Source: Sphingomonas jejuensis (lineage in GTDB: Bacteria; Pseudomonadota; Alphaproteobacteria; Sphingomonadales; Sphingomonadaceae). Taken from it: DNA of 64,000 nt. Made by a program: the position numbers and the translations under genes. Under the pieces are notes generated by a model. The model saw only the letters and a list, made by a program, of their open reading frames with translations, was not told the DNA's origin and did not search any database. Below, one piece after another: positions 39,425-51,400 of the stretch (position 1 is the stretch's first letter; each line of letters opens with the position of its first letter). The stretch covers positions 434,001 to 498,000 of the forward strand of contig NZ_JAATJE010000001.1 of NCBI RefSeq assembly GCF_011927695.1, read 5' to 3'.

Positions 39425-39452
39425 CTTGATGGGGGGCAAAGCCCACCTATAT
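39425..39452 (+). promoter_or_regulatory. Heat-shock (RpoH) promoter of dnaK
   Basis: CTTG at 39425-39428, a 17-nt spacer, and CCTATAT at 39446-39452 match the alphaproteobacterial sigma-32 consensus (CTTG-N17/18-CYTATNT). It lies 80 nt upstream of the dnaK ATG. A heat-shock promoter here agrees with the gene it precedes. Confidence 0.72.
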
Positions 39453-39531
39453 CGCCGCCGTAACAGAGACATCCGTGCGCCGGGGAGACAGTGCGCCCGG
39501 ATGTCAGGAAACGGGGTGCGAGAGAGCAAGC

Positions 39532-41445
<1,914 letters not shown>

Positions 41446-41467
41446 CCGTCAGGTGGCGCCGACCGTG

Positions 41468-41527
41468 CCGGGCCTGTCGAGGCGGCGTTCTCCCTTCGGA
41501 GAACAAGATCTGCTTCGACAGGTCCGG
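41468..41527. repeat. Nested palindromic repeat between dnaK and dnaJ
   Basis: Outer arms CCGGGCCTGTCGAGGC (41468-41483) and GCTTCGACAGGTCCGG (41512-41527) pair at 14 of 16 positions, with the mismatches allowing G-U pairs. Inside is a perfect hairpin GTTCTCC-CTTC-GGAGAAC (41487-41504). The CTTCGACAGG core is that of a common sphingomonad intergenic repeat. It starts 22 nt after dnaK and may reduce read-through into dnaJ or protect the dnaK mRNA 3' end. Confidence 0.7.
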
Positions 41528-41556
41528 GGCGGGCGGTTCAATATGGGCGGGGACCG

Positions 41557-42678
41557 ATGAGCACCGACATCGACTATTATGAGCTGCTAGGCGTGGAGCG
41601 CACGGCGGATGGCCAGACCATCAAGTCCGCCTACCGCAAGCTTGCCATGCAATATCACCCGGACAAGAACGCCGGCTGCAAGGACAGCGAAGCCAAGTTC
41701 AAGGCCGTCAGTGAAGCCTATGACTGCCTGAAGGACCCGCAGAAGCGCGCGGCCTATGACCGGTTCGGCAAGGCTGCGTTCCAGCAGGGTGGCTTCGGCG
41801 GTGGGCAGCAGGATTTTTCCGGCTTCTCCGACATCTTCGAGAACATCTTCGGCGAGTTCATGGGCGGGCGCGGCGGCCCGGGGGCAGGGCGCACCGCCGC
41901 CCGGCGCGGTGCCGACCTGCGTTACGACATGGAGATCTCGCTAGAGGAGGCCTTTGCCGGCAAGGCGGCGGAGATCACCGTGGACGTCTCCGCGGCGTGC
42001 GAGCCGTGTGGCGGGCGCGGCGCAAAGCCGGGCACCAGCGCGCGGAGCTGCCCCACCTGTGGCGGGGCCGGCAAGGTGCGCGCGCAGCAAGGCTTCTTCG
42101 TGGTCGAGCGGGCCTGCCCAACCTGCCACGGCGCGGGCGAGGTAATCGCCGAGCCATGCGCCGCCTGTCATGGCGAGGGCCAGGTCGACAAGCGCAAGAC
42201 GCTGTCCCTGAACGTCCCCCCCGGCGTCGACGAGGGCACGCGGATCCGCATGACCGGCGAAGGCGAGGCGGGTGCGCGTGGCGGTCCGTCCGGCGATCTT
42301 TACGTCTTCATCCATGTGAAGCGTCATCCGCTGTTCGAGCGGGAGGGCACGACCCTGTTCGCGCGCTGCCCCATCAGCTTCACCACGGCGGCGCTGGGTG
42401 GCGAGATCGAGGTCCCCGGTCTCGATGGAGAGACGCACCAGATCCGCATCCCCGCCGGCATTCAGTCGGGCAAGCAGATCAGCAAGCGCGGCGTCGGCAT
42501 GCCGGTGCTGTCCGGACGCGGTCGCGGCGACATGGTGGTGGAGATCCAGGTGGAGACGCCGACGAAGCTGTCGTCGCGTCAGAAGGAGCTGCTGGAAGAA
42601 TTCCGTGCGACCGAAACCGGAGACGAGTGCCCGGCGAGCCACGGCTTCTTTTCCAAGCTGAAGGCGGCGCTCGGCTAA
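41557..42678 (+). CDS. dnaJ: Molecular chaperone DnaJ
   Basis: The 373-residue type I Hsp40 has a J-domain (DYYELLGVERTADGQTIKSAYRKLAMQYHPDKNAG with HPD), a Gly/Phe region, four zinc-binding CxxCxGxG repeats (CEPCGGRG, CPTCGGAG, CPTCHGAG, CAACHGEG) and two C-terminal beta domains. It delivers substrates to DnaK. It follows dnaK after the 60-nt repeat. Confidence 0.97.
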   Translation: MSTDIDYYELLGVERTADGQTIKSAYRKLAMQYHPDKNAGCKDSEAKFKAVSEAYDCLKDPQKRAAYDRFGKAAFQQGGFGGGQQDFSGFSDIFENIFGEFMGGRGGPGAGRTAARRGADLRYDMEISLEEAFAGKAAEITVDVSAACEPCGGRGAKPGTSARSCPTCGGAGKVRAQQGFFVVERACPTCHGAGEVIAEPCAACHGEGQVDKRKTLSLNVPPGVDEGTRIRMTGEGEAGARGGPSGDLYVFIHVKRHPLFEREGTTLFARCPISFTTAALGGEIEVPGLDGETHQIRIPAGIQSGKQISKRGVGMPVLSGRGRGDMVVEIQVETPTKLSSRQKELLEEFRATETGDECPASHGFFSKLKAALG

Positions 42679-42751
42679 CTCCTGCCAGCTTACTCTATGT
42701 TAAGATTGTCGGGGCTAAAGTGACGTTTTCCGGGGGGAGAGCCGTCACAAC

Positions 42752-44020
42752 ATGCTTCTACGCGTCCGTCGTGATCAGCTTTGTGTCGGCATGTATGTGC
42801 ATGCGATCGAAGGATCGTGGTGGCTGCATCCATTCTGGCGCCGCCGTTTCCTGATCGAGGACGAGCGCGCGCTGGAGCTGGCGCGCGATGGTGGCGCCGA
42901 GATGTTCGTGATCGATACCGATCGGGGGGGGGCGCCTGTTGCCGAAGTCGAGGTTGACGCAGGCGCGCCGGCATCCGCGCCCGTGCAGAAGCGTCCACCA
43001 CCCGCGCGACGGATCGAGTCGGAGGAGGAGCGGCAGGCCCGCGAGCTGGAACGCGCAGCGGCGCTGGTCCAGGAATCCCGCGCAGCAGTCACCCGGATGT
43101 TCAAGGAAGCGCGGCTCGGCAAGGCGGTGCGCCCAGCCGACGTGGGGCCGGTTGTCGAACAGATCGCCGAGCAGGTGTTCAACGACGCGTCCGCGCTGAT
43201 TCGGGTGACCCGGCTGAAGCGCAAAAACGAATATACCTACATGCACTCGGTGGCCGTGTGCGCCCTGATGATCAACCTTGGGCGCAAGCTGCGGCTGCCG
43301 GAGGAAACGATTCGCGAGATCGGCATGGCCGGGTTGCTGCACGACATCGGCAAGATGAGCGTGCCCGACGCCGTGCTGATGAAGCCGGGCGCGCTGAGTG
43401 ACCAGGAGTTCGCCGTGATGCGCGACCATCCGGTGCTCGGCCACGATCTTTTGAAAGCGGACAGCGAGATGTCGGCGATCGCGCTGGATGTCTGCCTGCA
43501 TCATCATGAGCGGGTCGACGGCAATGGCTATCCGTTCGGACTGACCGCCGAGCAGCTGTCCATCCATGCACGGATGGGGGCCGTGTGCGACGTGTATGAC
43601 GCGGTGACGTCCAATCGCTGCTACAAGAGCGCCTGGACGCCCGGCGATGCCCTCAATCGCATGAAGGACTGGGACGGGCACTTTGACCCGGGCGTGCTGG
43701 ACGCATTCATTGCGTCGATCGGCATCTATCCGACCGGCACGCTGGTGCGGATGCGGACCAACCGGCTTGGTGTTGTTCTGGGCACGCTGGACCGCTCGAC
43801 TGACCGGCCCTTGGTGCGGTGCTTCTTTGCGATCACCGACCGGGAACTGACGCGGCTGGACGATGTGGAGGCGTCATCGACGCTGCGGGGCGACGGCATC
43901 GTCGGCGTGGAGATGGGCGAAGCCTGGTTCGGCAGCCGGTGGAGCCGGATGCTGGGCATGATCCTGGCGAACCAGCGGCCGATCATCGCCGACGACACGG
44001 CCCTGAAAACCGCCTGCTGA
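42752..44020 (+). CDS. HD-GYP cyclic-di-GMP phosphodiesterase with DUF3391 N-terminus
   Basis: The 422-residue protein has an N-terminal DUF3391-like part (RRDQLCVGMYVHAIEGSWWLHPFWRRRFLIEDERALELAR), a linker, and an HD-GYP domain: HDIGK at residue 197, and HHHERVDGNGYPFGL at 250, with the full GYP motif and KRKNEYTYMHSVAVCALMINLGRKL ahead. All catalytic metal ligands appear present, so it should hydrolyse cyclic di-GMP and thereby affect biofilm or motility. It is not linked to a diguanylate cyclase in this window. Confidence 0.93.
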   Translation: MLLRVRRDQLCVGMYVHAIEGSWWLHPFWRRRFLIEDERALELARDGGAEMFVIDTDRGGAPVAEVEVDAGAPASAPVQKRPPPARRIESEEERQARELERAAALVQESRAAVTRMFKEARLGKAVRPADVGPVVEQIAEQVFNDASALIRVTRLKRKNEYTYMHSVAVCALMINLGRKLRLPEETIREIGMAGLLHDIGKMSVPDAVLMKPGALSDQEFAVMRDHPVLGHDLLKADSEMSAIALDVCLHHHERVDGNGYPFGLTAEQLSIHARMGAVCDVYDAVTSNRCYKSAWTPGDALNRMKDWDGHFDPGVLDAFIASIGIYPTGTLVRMRTNRLGVVLGTLDRSTDRPLVRCFFAITDRELTRLDDVEASSTLRGDGIVGVEMGEAWFGSRWSRMLGMILANQRPIIADDTALKTAC

Positions 44021-44089
44021 CCGCTCACAGCGCCTTGTCAGGGAGGAGGCGCCCAGCCTAACCTTCCGTCGCAGGTATCGGAGGGGTCG

Positions 44090-45625
44090 ATGCGGGGTAT
44101 CATCTTCTGGACGTTGGCACTTTTCGCGTGCCATCCAGCCGCCGCCGCCTGGCACCAGGCGAGTTCCGCTCACTTCATCGTGTATGCGGACGACGACGCC
44201 GAGGACGTCCGCCGCTATGCGGAGCGTTTGGAGAGGTTCGACCGCGCCGTGCGGCTGATGCGGAACATCCCGGACGATCCGGTCAGTCCGGGCAACCGCG
44301 TCACTGTCTACATGGTCAGGAACATGGACACGATCCGGCAGCTGTCCGGCAGCCGGTCGGTCGCAGGCTTCTATATTCCAAGGGCGAGCGGCTCCGTCGC
44401 GTTCGTGCCCCGCCGCACGGAAAGCGGTCCGCATGTGCTCTCCGCCGATGCGGTGCTGCTGCACGAATATACCCACCACATCATGCTGACCCATTTCGCG
44501 CACACCGCACTGCCGCCCTGGCTGGTGGAAGGTTATGCCGAGTTCCATGCGACCGCCGACTTGCGGGAGGACGGATCCGTGCAGTTCGGCCGGCCGCCGC
44601 TCTATCGCGCATGGGGCTTGCTGACGGGCAATCCGCTGCCCGTCGACCGGATGCTCGCCAACGAGATGCGGCCGCGCCGGGACAATGAGCACGACGCGCT
44701 CTATGGCCGTGGGTGGCTGCTGACGCACATGCTGACGTTCAAACCCGGGCGGAGCGGGCAGCTGACCGACTATATCGGGCGTATCAATGCAGGCGAGACG
44801 CCGCGGGCCGCGAGCGCGGCGTTCGGCGACATGGACGCGCTTCAGGATGAGCTGAACGACTATCTGCACCAGCGCCGCATCATGTCCCTGACGCTGCAGC
44901 CCGCGCAGCTTCCAATCGATGCCGTGACCGTGACACCGCTCAGCACGGGCGCGGCGGCGGTGATGGACGCGCGGATCCGGTCGACCCGCGGTGTCAATCG
45001 CGAGACTGCACCAGATGTGCTGCGGATGGCGCAGCGCGCGGCGGCACCCTATCCGGACGACCCGGTGGCACAGCGCGTTCTGGCCGAGGCCGAGTTCGAC
45101 ATGGGCAATCTGGACGCGGCCGCCGCCGCTGCCGACCGGGCGATCGCCGCCGACCCGAGGATGGCCGAGGCGCTGATCTATCGCGGCATGGCGGCCATGG
45201 CGATCGCGCGGCGAGACGGGGCGACCGATGCCGCAACGTGGAACGCCGTGCGGCGATGGTTCCTGAGCGCCAACCGGATCGAGCCTGATCATCCCATGCC
45301 GCTGCTGCTGTTCTTCCGCAGCTTTACCGAGCAGGGCATCACGCCGACCGAGAACGCCCAAATGGCCTTGCTGCGCGCGCAGGAGCTGGCGCCGCACGAC
45401 ATGGGGCTGAAGATGCAGGCCGCGCAGGTGGCGCTGCGACGCGATCAGCTGGACCAGGCTCGCGCGCTCCTGCGGCCGGTAGCCTACCAGCCGCACGGCG
45501 GGGACATGGCCGAGTTCGCCACGCGCGTCTTGGGCGTGCTGGACAGCGAAGGCCCTGCAGCCGCGCTCGCGCTGTCGCGGACTGAGCCGTCGACCGGCGA
45601 GAACGAGCCCACGCCGGGCAGCTGA
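44090..45625 (+). CDS. Secreted TPR protein with HExxH peptidase-like domain
   Basis: The 511-residue protein has a signal peptide (MRGIIFWTLALFACHPAAAA), an N-terminal domain like DUF1570 (HFIVYADDDAEDVRRYAERLERFDRAVRLM), and a metal-binding motif H125-E126-x2-H129 (LLHEYTHHIML) with a possible third ligand Glu in WLVEGYAEFHA. The C-terminal half is TPR-like (VAQRVLAEAEFDMGNLDAAAAAADRAIAADPRMAEALIYRG). I infer a periplasmic gluzincin-like peptidase or scaffold. It lies 69 nt after the HD-GYP gene. Confidence 0.75.
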   Translation: MRGIIFWTLALFACHPAAAAWHQASSAHFIVYADDDAEDVRRYAERLERFDRAVRLMRNIPDDPVSPGNRVTVYMVRNMDTIRQLSGSRSVAGFYIPRASGSVAFVPRRTESGPHVLSADAVLLHEYTHHIMLTHFAHTALPPWLVEGYAEFHATADLREDGSVQFGRPPLYRAWGLLTGNPLPVDRMLANEMRPRRDNEHDALYGRGWLLTHMLTFKPGRSGQLTDYIGRINAGETPRAASAAFGDMDALQDELNDYLHQRRIMSLTLQPAQLPIDAVTVTPLSTGAAAVMDARIRSTRGVNRETAPDVLRMAQRAAAPYPDDPVAQRVLAEAEFDMGNLDAAAAAADRAIAADPRMAEALIYRGMAAMAIARRDGATDAATWNAVRRWFLSANRIEPDHPMPLLLFFRSFTEQGITPTENAQMALLRAQELAPHDMGLKMQAAQVALRRDQLDQARALLRPVAYQPHGGDMAEFATRVLGVLDSEGPAAALALSRTEPSTGENEPTPGS

Positions 45626-45633
45626 CGCGGCGA

Positions 45634-46938
45634 TCAGGCCGGGCCGAATACCCGGTCGAAGATCGTGTCCACATGCTTGAAGTGATAGCCGAGGTCGAAC
45701 CGCTCCTCGATCTCGGCATCGCTGAGCCGCGCCGACACGTCGGCATCGTCCTTCAGGAGCTGCATCAGCGACAGGCGCCCATCCGATTCCCACACCCGCA
45801 TGGCGTTGCGCTGAACCGCGGCATAGGCATCCTCCCGGCTCATCCCCGCTTGGGTGAGCGCGAGCAGGACGCGCTGCGAGTGCACGAGCCCGCCCATGCG
45901 ATCGAGGTTCGCCTGCATGCGATCCGGATAGATCAGCAGCTTGTCGACGACGCCGGTCATTCGGGCGAGCGCGAAATCGAGCGTGATGGTGGCATCGGGG
46001 CCGATGTAGCGCTCGACCGACGAATGGCTGATGTCGCGCTCGTGCCACAGAGCGACATTCTCCATCGCGGGCGCGGCATAGGCGCGGACCATGCGCGCCA
46101 GCCCGGTCAGGTTCTCGGTCAGCACCGGGTTGCGCTTGTGCGGCATCGCCGACGAACCCTTCTGGCCGGGCGAGAAATATTCCTCCGCCTCCAGCACCTC
46201 CGTGCGCTGGAGGTGGCGCACCTCGGTCGCGAGCCGCTCGATCGAGGAGGCGATCACCGCCAGCGTCGCGAAATACATGGCGTGGCGATCGCGCGGGATG
46301 ACCTGCGTGGAGACGGGTTCGACCGTCAGCCCCATCTTGGCGGCGACATGCGCCTCCACTCGCGGATCGATGTTGGCGAAGGTGCCGACGGCACCCGAAA
46401 TTGCGCAGGTGGCGATTTCCGCCCGGGCCGCGACGAGGCGCGCGCGGGCGCGGCTGAATTCGGCATAGGCCTGCGCGAGCTTCAGCCCGAAGGTGACGGG
46501 TTCGGCGTGGATGCCGTGGCTGCGCCCGATTGTGGGTGTCAGCTTGTGTTCGAACGCCCGGCGCTTGATCGCGGCGAGCAGCTGATCAAGGTCGTCCAGC
46601 AGAATGTCGGTCGCCCGTGCCAGCTGCACGGCAAGGCAGGTGTCGAGCACGTCCGACGACGTCATGCCTTGGTGCAGGAATCGCGCCTCGTCCCCCACAT
46701 GCTCGGCCACGTTGGTCAGGAACGCGATCACGTCGTGCTTCGTGACGGCCTCGATCTCATCGATGCGCGCAGCATCGAAGGCGCCGCGCGCCCAGACGGC
46801 AGCCGCGGCGTCCTTTGGCACGATGCCCAGGTTGGCCATGGCGTCGAGGGCATGCGCCTCGATCTCGAACCAGATGCGGAACCGGCTGTCCGGCTCCCAA
46901 AGTGCGGTCATGGCGGGGCGGGCGTAACGCGGGATCAT
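45634..46938 (-). CDS. purB: Adenylosuccinate lyase
   Basis: The 434-residue enzyme catalyses two steps of purine synthesis: SAICAR to AICAR and adenylosuccinate to AMP. It begins [38 protein letters not shown] and has the superfamily signature [23 protein letters not shown] and [18 protein letters not shown]. The start at 46938 is the family start. It is convergent with the TPR/HExxH gene (8-nt gap). Confidence 0.97.
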   Translation of the reverse strand: MIPRYARPAMTALWEPDSRFRIWFEIEAHALDAMANLGIVPKDAAAAVWARGAFDAARIDEIEAVTKHDVIAFLTNVAEHVGDEARFLHQGMTSSDVLDTCLAVQLARATDILLDDLDQLLAAIKRRAFEHKLTPTIGRSHGIHAEPVTFGLKLAQAYAEFSRARARLVAARAEIATCAISGAVGTFANIDPRVEAHVAAKMGLTVEPVSTQVIPRDRHAMYFATLAVIASSIERLATEVRHLQRTEVLEAEEYFSPGQKGSSAMPHKRNPVLTENLTGLARMVRAYAAPAMENVALWHERDISHSSVERYIGPDATITLDFALARMTGVVDKLLIYPDRMQANLDRMGGLVHSQRVLLALTQAGMSREDAYAAVQRNAMRVWESDGRLSLMQLLKDDADVSARLSDAEIEERFDLGYHFKHVDTIFDRVFGPA

Positions 46939-47086
46939 GGCGGTTCCTGGATGGCGACGGGATGAGCGGAGCCCTAGCGGGGGTGAGCGGTGGTTTGAAG
47001 TGATGACTCCCCGAACGGAGCCCCAATATTGGAGGGCCGCCGGCACGAAAGCCGGCTACTTGATGGAATATCAAGGAGTTACGACG

Positions 47087-47557
47087 ATGATTAAGGCACT
47101 TCTTCTGTCCGCGACCATGATGGCGGCGTCGCCCGTGATGGCGCAGGAGACTGCGCCACAGCCGCAGTCGACGCCCCCTGCCGAGCAGGCAGCGCCCGCC
47201 GACACGCTCCCCGCGCAGCCGGAGACGGCCGCCGAGGATGTCGTGACGAGCGAGGCAGCACCGGCCGCCGAGACTGCGACGACGGAGGCTGCAACGGCCG
47301 AGGCCGCAACGACGAACAGCGCAGACACTGTCGCGCAGGTCGTCGAGGCCGAGTTCGCGAACTATGACGGTGATGCCGATGGCGAGCTGACGCAGGCCGA
47401 GTTCGGCCGTTGGATGACCGCGCTTCGCGCCAGTCAGCCGGGCGGTGCGGCCGAGGGTGACAGCGCCAGCTGGGCCAATGCGGCCTTCGCTCAGGCGGAC
47501 ACCGACAGCAACAGCAAGGTGTCACGCGGCGAGCTGACCACCTTCCTGCAGGGTTGA
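47087..47557 (+). CDS. Secreted EF-hand calcium-binding protein
   Basis: The 156-residue protein begins with signal peptide MIKALLLSATMMAASPVMAQ and continues with a long Ala/Thr/Glu/Pro-rich low-complexity stretch. Two EF-hand loops follow: NYDGDADGELTQAEF and QADTDSNSKVSRGEL. AAGGAGTT lies 9 nt before the ATG at 47087. The leader contains a CCAATATTGG palindrome (47023-47032) and a GCCGGC hairpin (47039-47056). It is probably a periplasmic calcium-binding or calcium-sensing protein. Confidence 0.85.
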   Translation: MIKALLLSATMMAASPVMAQETAPQPQSTPPAEQAAPADTLPAQPETAAEDVVTSEAAPAAETATTEAATAEAATTNSADTVAQVVEAEFANYDGDADGELTQAEFGRWMTALRASQPGGAAEGDSASWANAAFAQADTDSNSKVSRGELTTFLQG

Positions 47558-47584
47558 TCGCCCAGCAGCACAAGCAGTGATCGA

Positions 47585-47617
47585 GGGGCGGCCGGCAACG
47601 GTCGCCCCTTTCATTTT
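47585..47617. terminator. Rho-independent terminator between EF-hand gene and radC
   Basis: GGGGCGGCC (47585-47593) and GGTCGCCCC (47600-47608) form a 9-bp stem (one G-U pair) with a 6-nt loop, followed by TTTCATTTT (47609-47617). It is 27 nt past the EF-hand stop and in the gap between convergent genes. Confidence 0.8.
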
Positions 47618-47637
47618 CCACGTGGGCCAGCCGCGCC

Positions 47638-48315
47638 CTAGATGAGGCCGAGCGCGCGCAGGCTGGCATGGCCGTCGCGCCCGATGATGACATGGTCGTG
47701 GACGGCGATGCCCATACGCTTTGCGGCCTCCGCGATGTCGCGCGTGATGGCGATGTCCTGGCGGCTGGGCGAGGGATCGCCGCTCGGGTGGTTATGGACC
47801 AGGATGATGCTGGCCGAGCCGAGATCGATCGCGCGGCGCACCACCTCCCGCACATAAATCGGCGCCTGGTCGATCGAACCTTCGGCCATCAGCTCGTCTC
47901 GGATCAGCATGTTCTTGCCGTTGAGGTGAAGCACGCGGACCCGCTCCACCGCGACATGGGCGAGGTCGGCGCGCAGATAGTCGAGCAGCGCGTCCCAGCT
48001 GCCGATCACAGGGCGCGCGGCGACTTCCGCCCGCAACAGCCGCACGGCGGCTGCCTGTGCGACCTTGATCGCGGCGATTGCGGTGTCCCCCGCACCCGAC
48101 CGGCGCATGGCTTCCGGATCGGCCGACAACAGCCCGCCGATGCCGCCATGTTCGGCGAGCAGCCGCTTCGCCAGCGGCTTCGTGTCTCGGCGCGGGATCG
48201 CGAGGGCCAGCAGATATTCGATCAGCTCATGATCCAGCAGCGCTTCTCCGCCGCCCTCGAGCAGGCGGGTGCGCAGCCGTGCGCGATGCCCATCATTGCC
48301 GGTGCCGTCCGCCAT
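47638..48315 (-). CDS. radC: RadC family JAB-domain protein
   Basis: The 225-residue protein has a helix-hairpin-helix-like N-terminus (DHELIEYLLALAIPRRDTKPLAKRLLAEHGGIGGLL) and a C-terminal JAMM domain with the zinc ligands H174 and H176 in ILVHNHPSGDPSPSRQD and Asp187. Other signatures are VERVRVLHLNGKNMLIRDELMAEGSIDQAPIYVREVVRRA. Despite its name its role in DNA repair is doubtful; the family may be a metal-dependent peptidase or nuclease-related protein. Confidence 0.93.
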   Translation of the reverse strand: MADGTGNDGHRARLRTRLLEGGGEALLDHELIEYLLALAIPRRDTKPLAKRLLAEHGGIGGLLSADPEAMRRSGAGDTAIAAIKVAQAAAVRLLRAEVAARPVIGSWDALLDYLRADLAHVAVERVRVLHLNGKNMLIRDELMAEGSIDQAPIYVREVVRRAIDLGSASIILVHNHPSGDPSPSRQDIAITRDIAEAAKRMGIAVHDHVIIGRDGHASLRALGLI

Positions 48316-48497
48316 CGGTGCTGGTTAGAAGCCGGTTCAGCCGTGCGCAATCGTGCAACGTGGAGGATGACGGCACCGGATGGCTCGACTAACGGTTGAG
48401 CGTCAGTCGGGGGACGCGAGGTCCCGCAACGGGGGGAGAGTGACCGATCGAACCGGAGGCAGGAGCAGAGGCGACCGCGCCGCGCACCGCGCGCCGC

Positions 48498-51400
48498 GTG
48501 ACGGCCCGGCGTCTGTTCCTGGCGGTGGGTGCGTTCCTGCTGGTGGCGGCCGCGATCCTGTGGTCGCAGCGGATCGAGATCGCATCCGGGCTCGTCGACC
48601 GGGAGCTTGCCCGCCGCGGCGTGGAAGCACGGTACCGCGTGACGGAGATCGGCGTCACCAGCCAGCGGATCGAGGATGTAGTGATCGGCGATCCCGCCGC
48701 GCCCGACCTGACCGCCGACTGGGCCGAGCTGCAGATCAGCGTCGGGCTGAACGGACCGGTGGTCACGGGTGCGAGCGCGGGCGGGGTGCGGCTGCGCGGA
48801 CGTTTCGTGGACGGACGCATCAGGCTGGGCGCGGTCGACAGGCTGTTGCCGCCGCCGACGCCGGGCGCCCCGATCCGGCTGCCCGATTTCGACGTCGCGC
48901 TTGAGGAAGCGCGGCTCGATCTCCTGACAGAGGCGGGCAGGATTTCCGCCAGGATCGACGGTCGCGGCAATCTCGCCGACGGTTTTGCCGGGCGGCTGGT
49001 GGCGCGGGCGCCGCGGCTGGCGCTGGGTGGCTGCACGGCCGAGGGCGTGGTTGCGGCGGTGGGGCTGGAGACGGTTGACCGGCAGCCGCTGATCGATGGG
49101 CCAGTGCGCGTGCGGTCGGCCGCGTGCGGCGATGCGGCCATCGCCAGCGCGACCGTGCAGCTGGACGCCGCACTGGGCGAAGCGCTGGACCGTTGGCAGG
49201 GTGTCGCCGACTTCGACGTGGCGCAGCTCTCCTCATCCGGCGGCGTCCTGAACGCCGTTGTCGGGCAGACGAGTTTTGCGGGATCGTCATCCGGAACCGA
49301 CGGGCGCATCGAGCTGGCTGGCCGGCAGGCGCGGCTCGCCGGCGCGCGTGCGGCGCAGGCGACGCTGGCGGGCGACTGGTCGATCGGCCGCGTGACCAGT
49401 CTGGATGGCGAGCTGGCGGTGAATGGAGCGGCGGTCGACCGCAGCCTGATGACGCCCTTGCTGCGGCTCGACGAGCGCACGGCGGGAACGCCGGTGTCGC
49501 CGTTGCTCGCGCGGATCGGTGATGCCTCGGCCAGCGCCGCCCGAGACTTCGCCCTGCGCGCGCGGTTCGTGGCCCGGCAGGAAGCAAGCGGCCAGGGCAT
49601 GTTGAGCCTGTCCCAGCTGGATGCGACCAGCGCCAGCGGTGCGCAGCTGGCGATCGCGGACGGCGCGGCGGTGGCGCTCGGCTGGCCTGGTGGACAGCGC
49701 CGGCTGGACGGGCAGCTGACCCTGTCCGGCGGCGGCCTGCCCGCCGTAAGCGCGGTGCTCCGCCAGCCTCGCGCCACGGCCGCGATCACCGGGCTGGTGC
49801 GCGTCCAGCCATATGCCGCCGACAACGCACGGATCGCGCTGGCGCCCGTGCGCTTCACCACCGGCGGTGGTGGTGCGACCCGCATCACGACGCGGGCCAC
49901 GCTTGATGGACCGTTGGCAGGCGGTCGGGTCGAGGGACTGGACCTGCCGGTCGCCGCACAGCTGACGCGTGCAGGCGCGCTGATGGTGGATCCGGGCTGC
50001 GTGCCGGTCCGCTACCGCCTTGTGTCCATCGGCGCGGCGCGGTTGGCGCCGGGCGGCTTTGATCTTTGCCCGGCTGCGGGGCGCCGGGTGGTGGATGGTG
50101 GCGGGCTGGCTCCGCTCAGCATCGCCAGCCCCGCGATCACCGGCACGATCGGCAGCACGCCGCTGGACGTGCAGGCGGGATCGGCCAGGCTGCAGCCGCG
50201 AGCGGGCGCCTTCACGCTCAGCGACCTCGTGCTGGCGGTTGGAAACGCGGCGCGCCGCACGGACGTCCGGATCGCCGAAGTGGATGGGCGGTTCGGCGGG
50301 GGCGGCCCGTCCGGGAAGTTCGCCGGCGGCGGCGCGACCATCGGCGGGATCCCGCTTGTCATCGGCGACGCGGCCGGCGACTGGCGCTTCGCCGGCGGGG
50401 CGCTGACGCTGGCGGGTGACATCGGGCTGACCGACGCCGTGGAGCCGGGCCGATTCGAGCGGCTGGTGGCGCGTGACATGCGGTTCCGCCTGGGCGGCGA
50501 CGGGATCGTGGCGGACGCGACGCTGCGACTGCCGGCCAACGATGCACAGATCGTCGACGTTGCCATCCGCCACGACCTGAAGGCCGGGACGGGTGCCGCT
50601 GCGCTGACTGTGCCGGGCATCCGCTTCACGCCGGACGGGTTCCAGCCCGAGCAGCTGACGCGGCTGACGCTTGGCGTGGTCGCGGAGGTGGACGCGCTGG
50701 TCGACGGCAGCGGGCGGATCGCCTGGGGCCCGGGCGGCGTCACCTCAACCGGCGAGTTCGGGACCCAGAATGCGGCGCTGGCCGCTGCGTTCGGCCCGGT
50801 CAGCGGGCTGACGACCCGGATGCAATTCGTCGACCTGCTGGGCCTGCAGACGGCGCCCGGGCAGGTCGCCACCATCGGCAGCGTCAATCCCGGTATCGAA
50901 ATCCTGAACGGTGCCGTGCGATACCGCCTGCTGCCCGAGCGGCGGGTGGAGGTGGCCGGCGGCAGCTGGCCGCTGGCCGGCGGCACGCTGACGCTCGAGC
51001 CGACGCTCCTCGATTTCGCCGAGCAGGCGGAGCGGCGCATGGTGTTCGACGTGAACGCACTCGATGCCGCAAAATCCATCGGGAGGTTCGAATTCGAGGA
51101 TCTCGCGGCCACGGGGACGTTCGACGGGCGGCTGCCGATCCTGTTCAACCGGGAGGGCGGGCGGATCGAGGGCGGCACGCTGATGTCGCGTGAGGGGGGC
51201 GGCACCCTCGCCTATAATGGCGAGCTGTCGAACGCCGATCTCGGCACCTGGGGAAAACTGGCGTTCGATGCGCTGCGGTCCATCCGCTACAATCAGCTGA
51301 CCATCGCGCTGGACGGGGCGATCGACGGCGAGATGGTGACGCAGGTCCGCTTCGGCGGCGTCAATCGCGCGACACCGCGGACGCGGGCGAGCATGATCCT

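Noticed and set aside
47023-47056. CCAATATTGG palindrome and GCCGGC hairpin in the EF-hand gene leader as a riboswitch
   Set aside because: Short simple elements without a recognisable aptamer; noted only in the gene entry.
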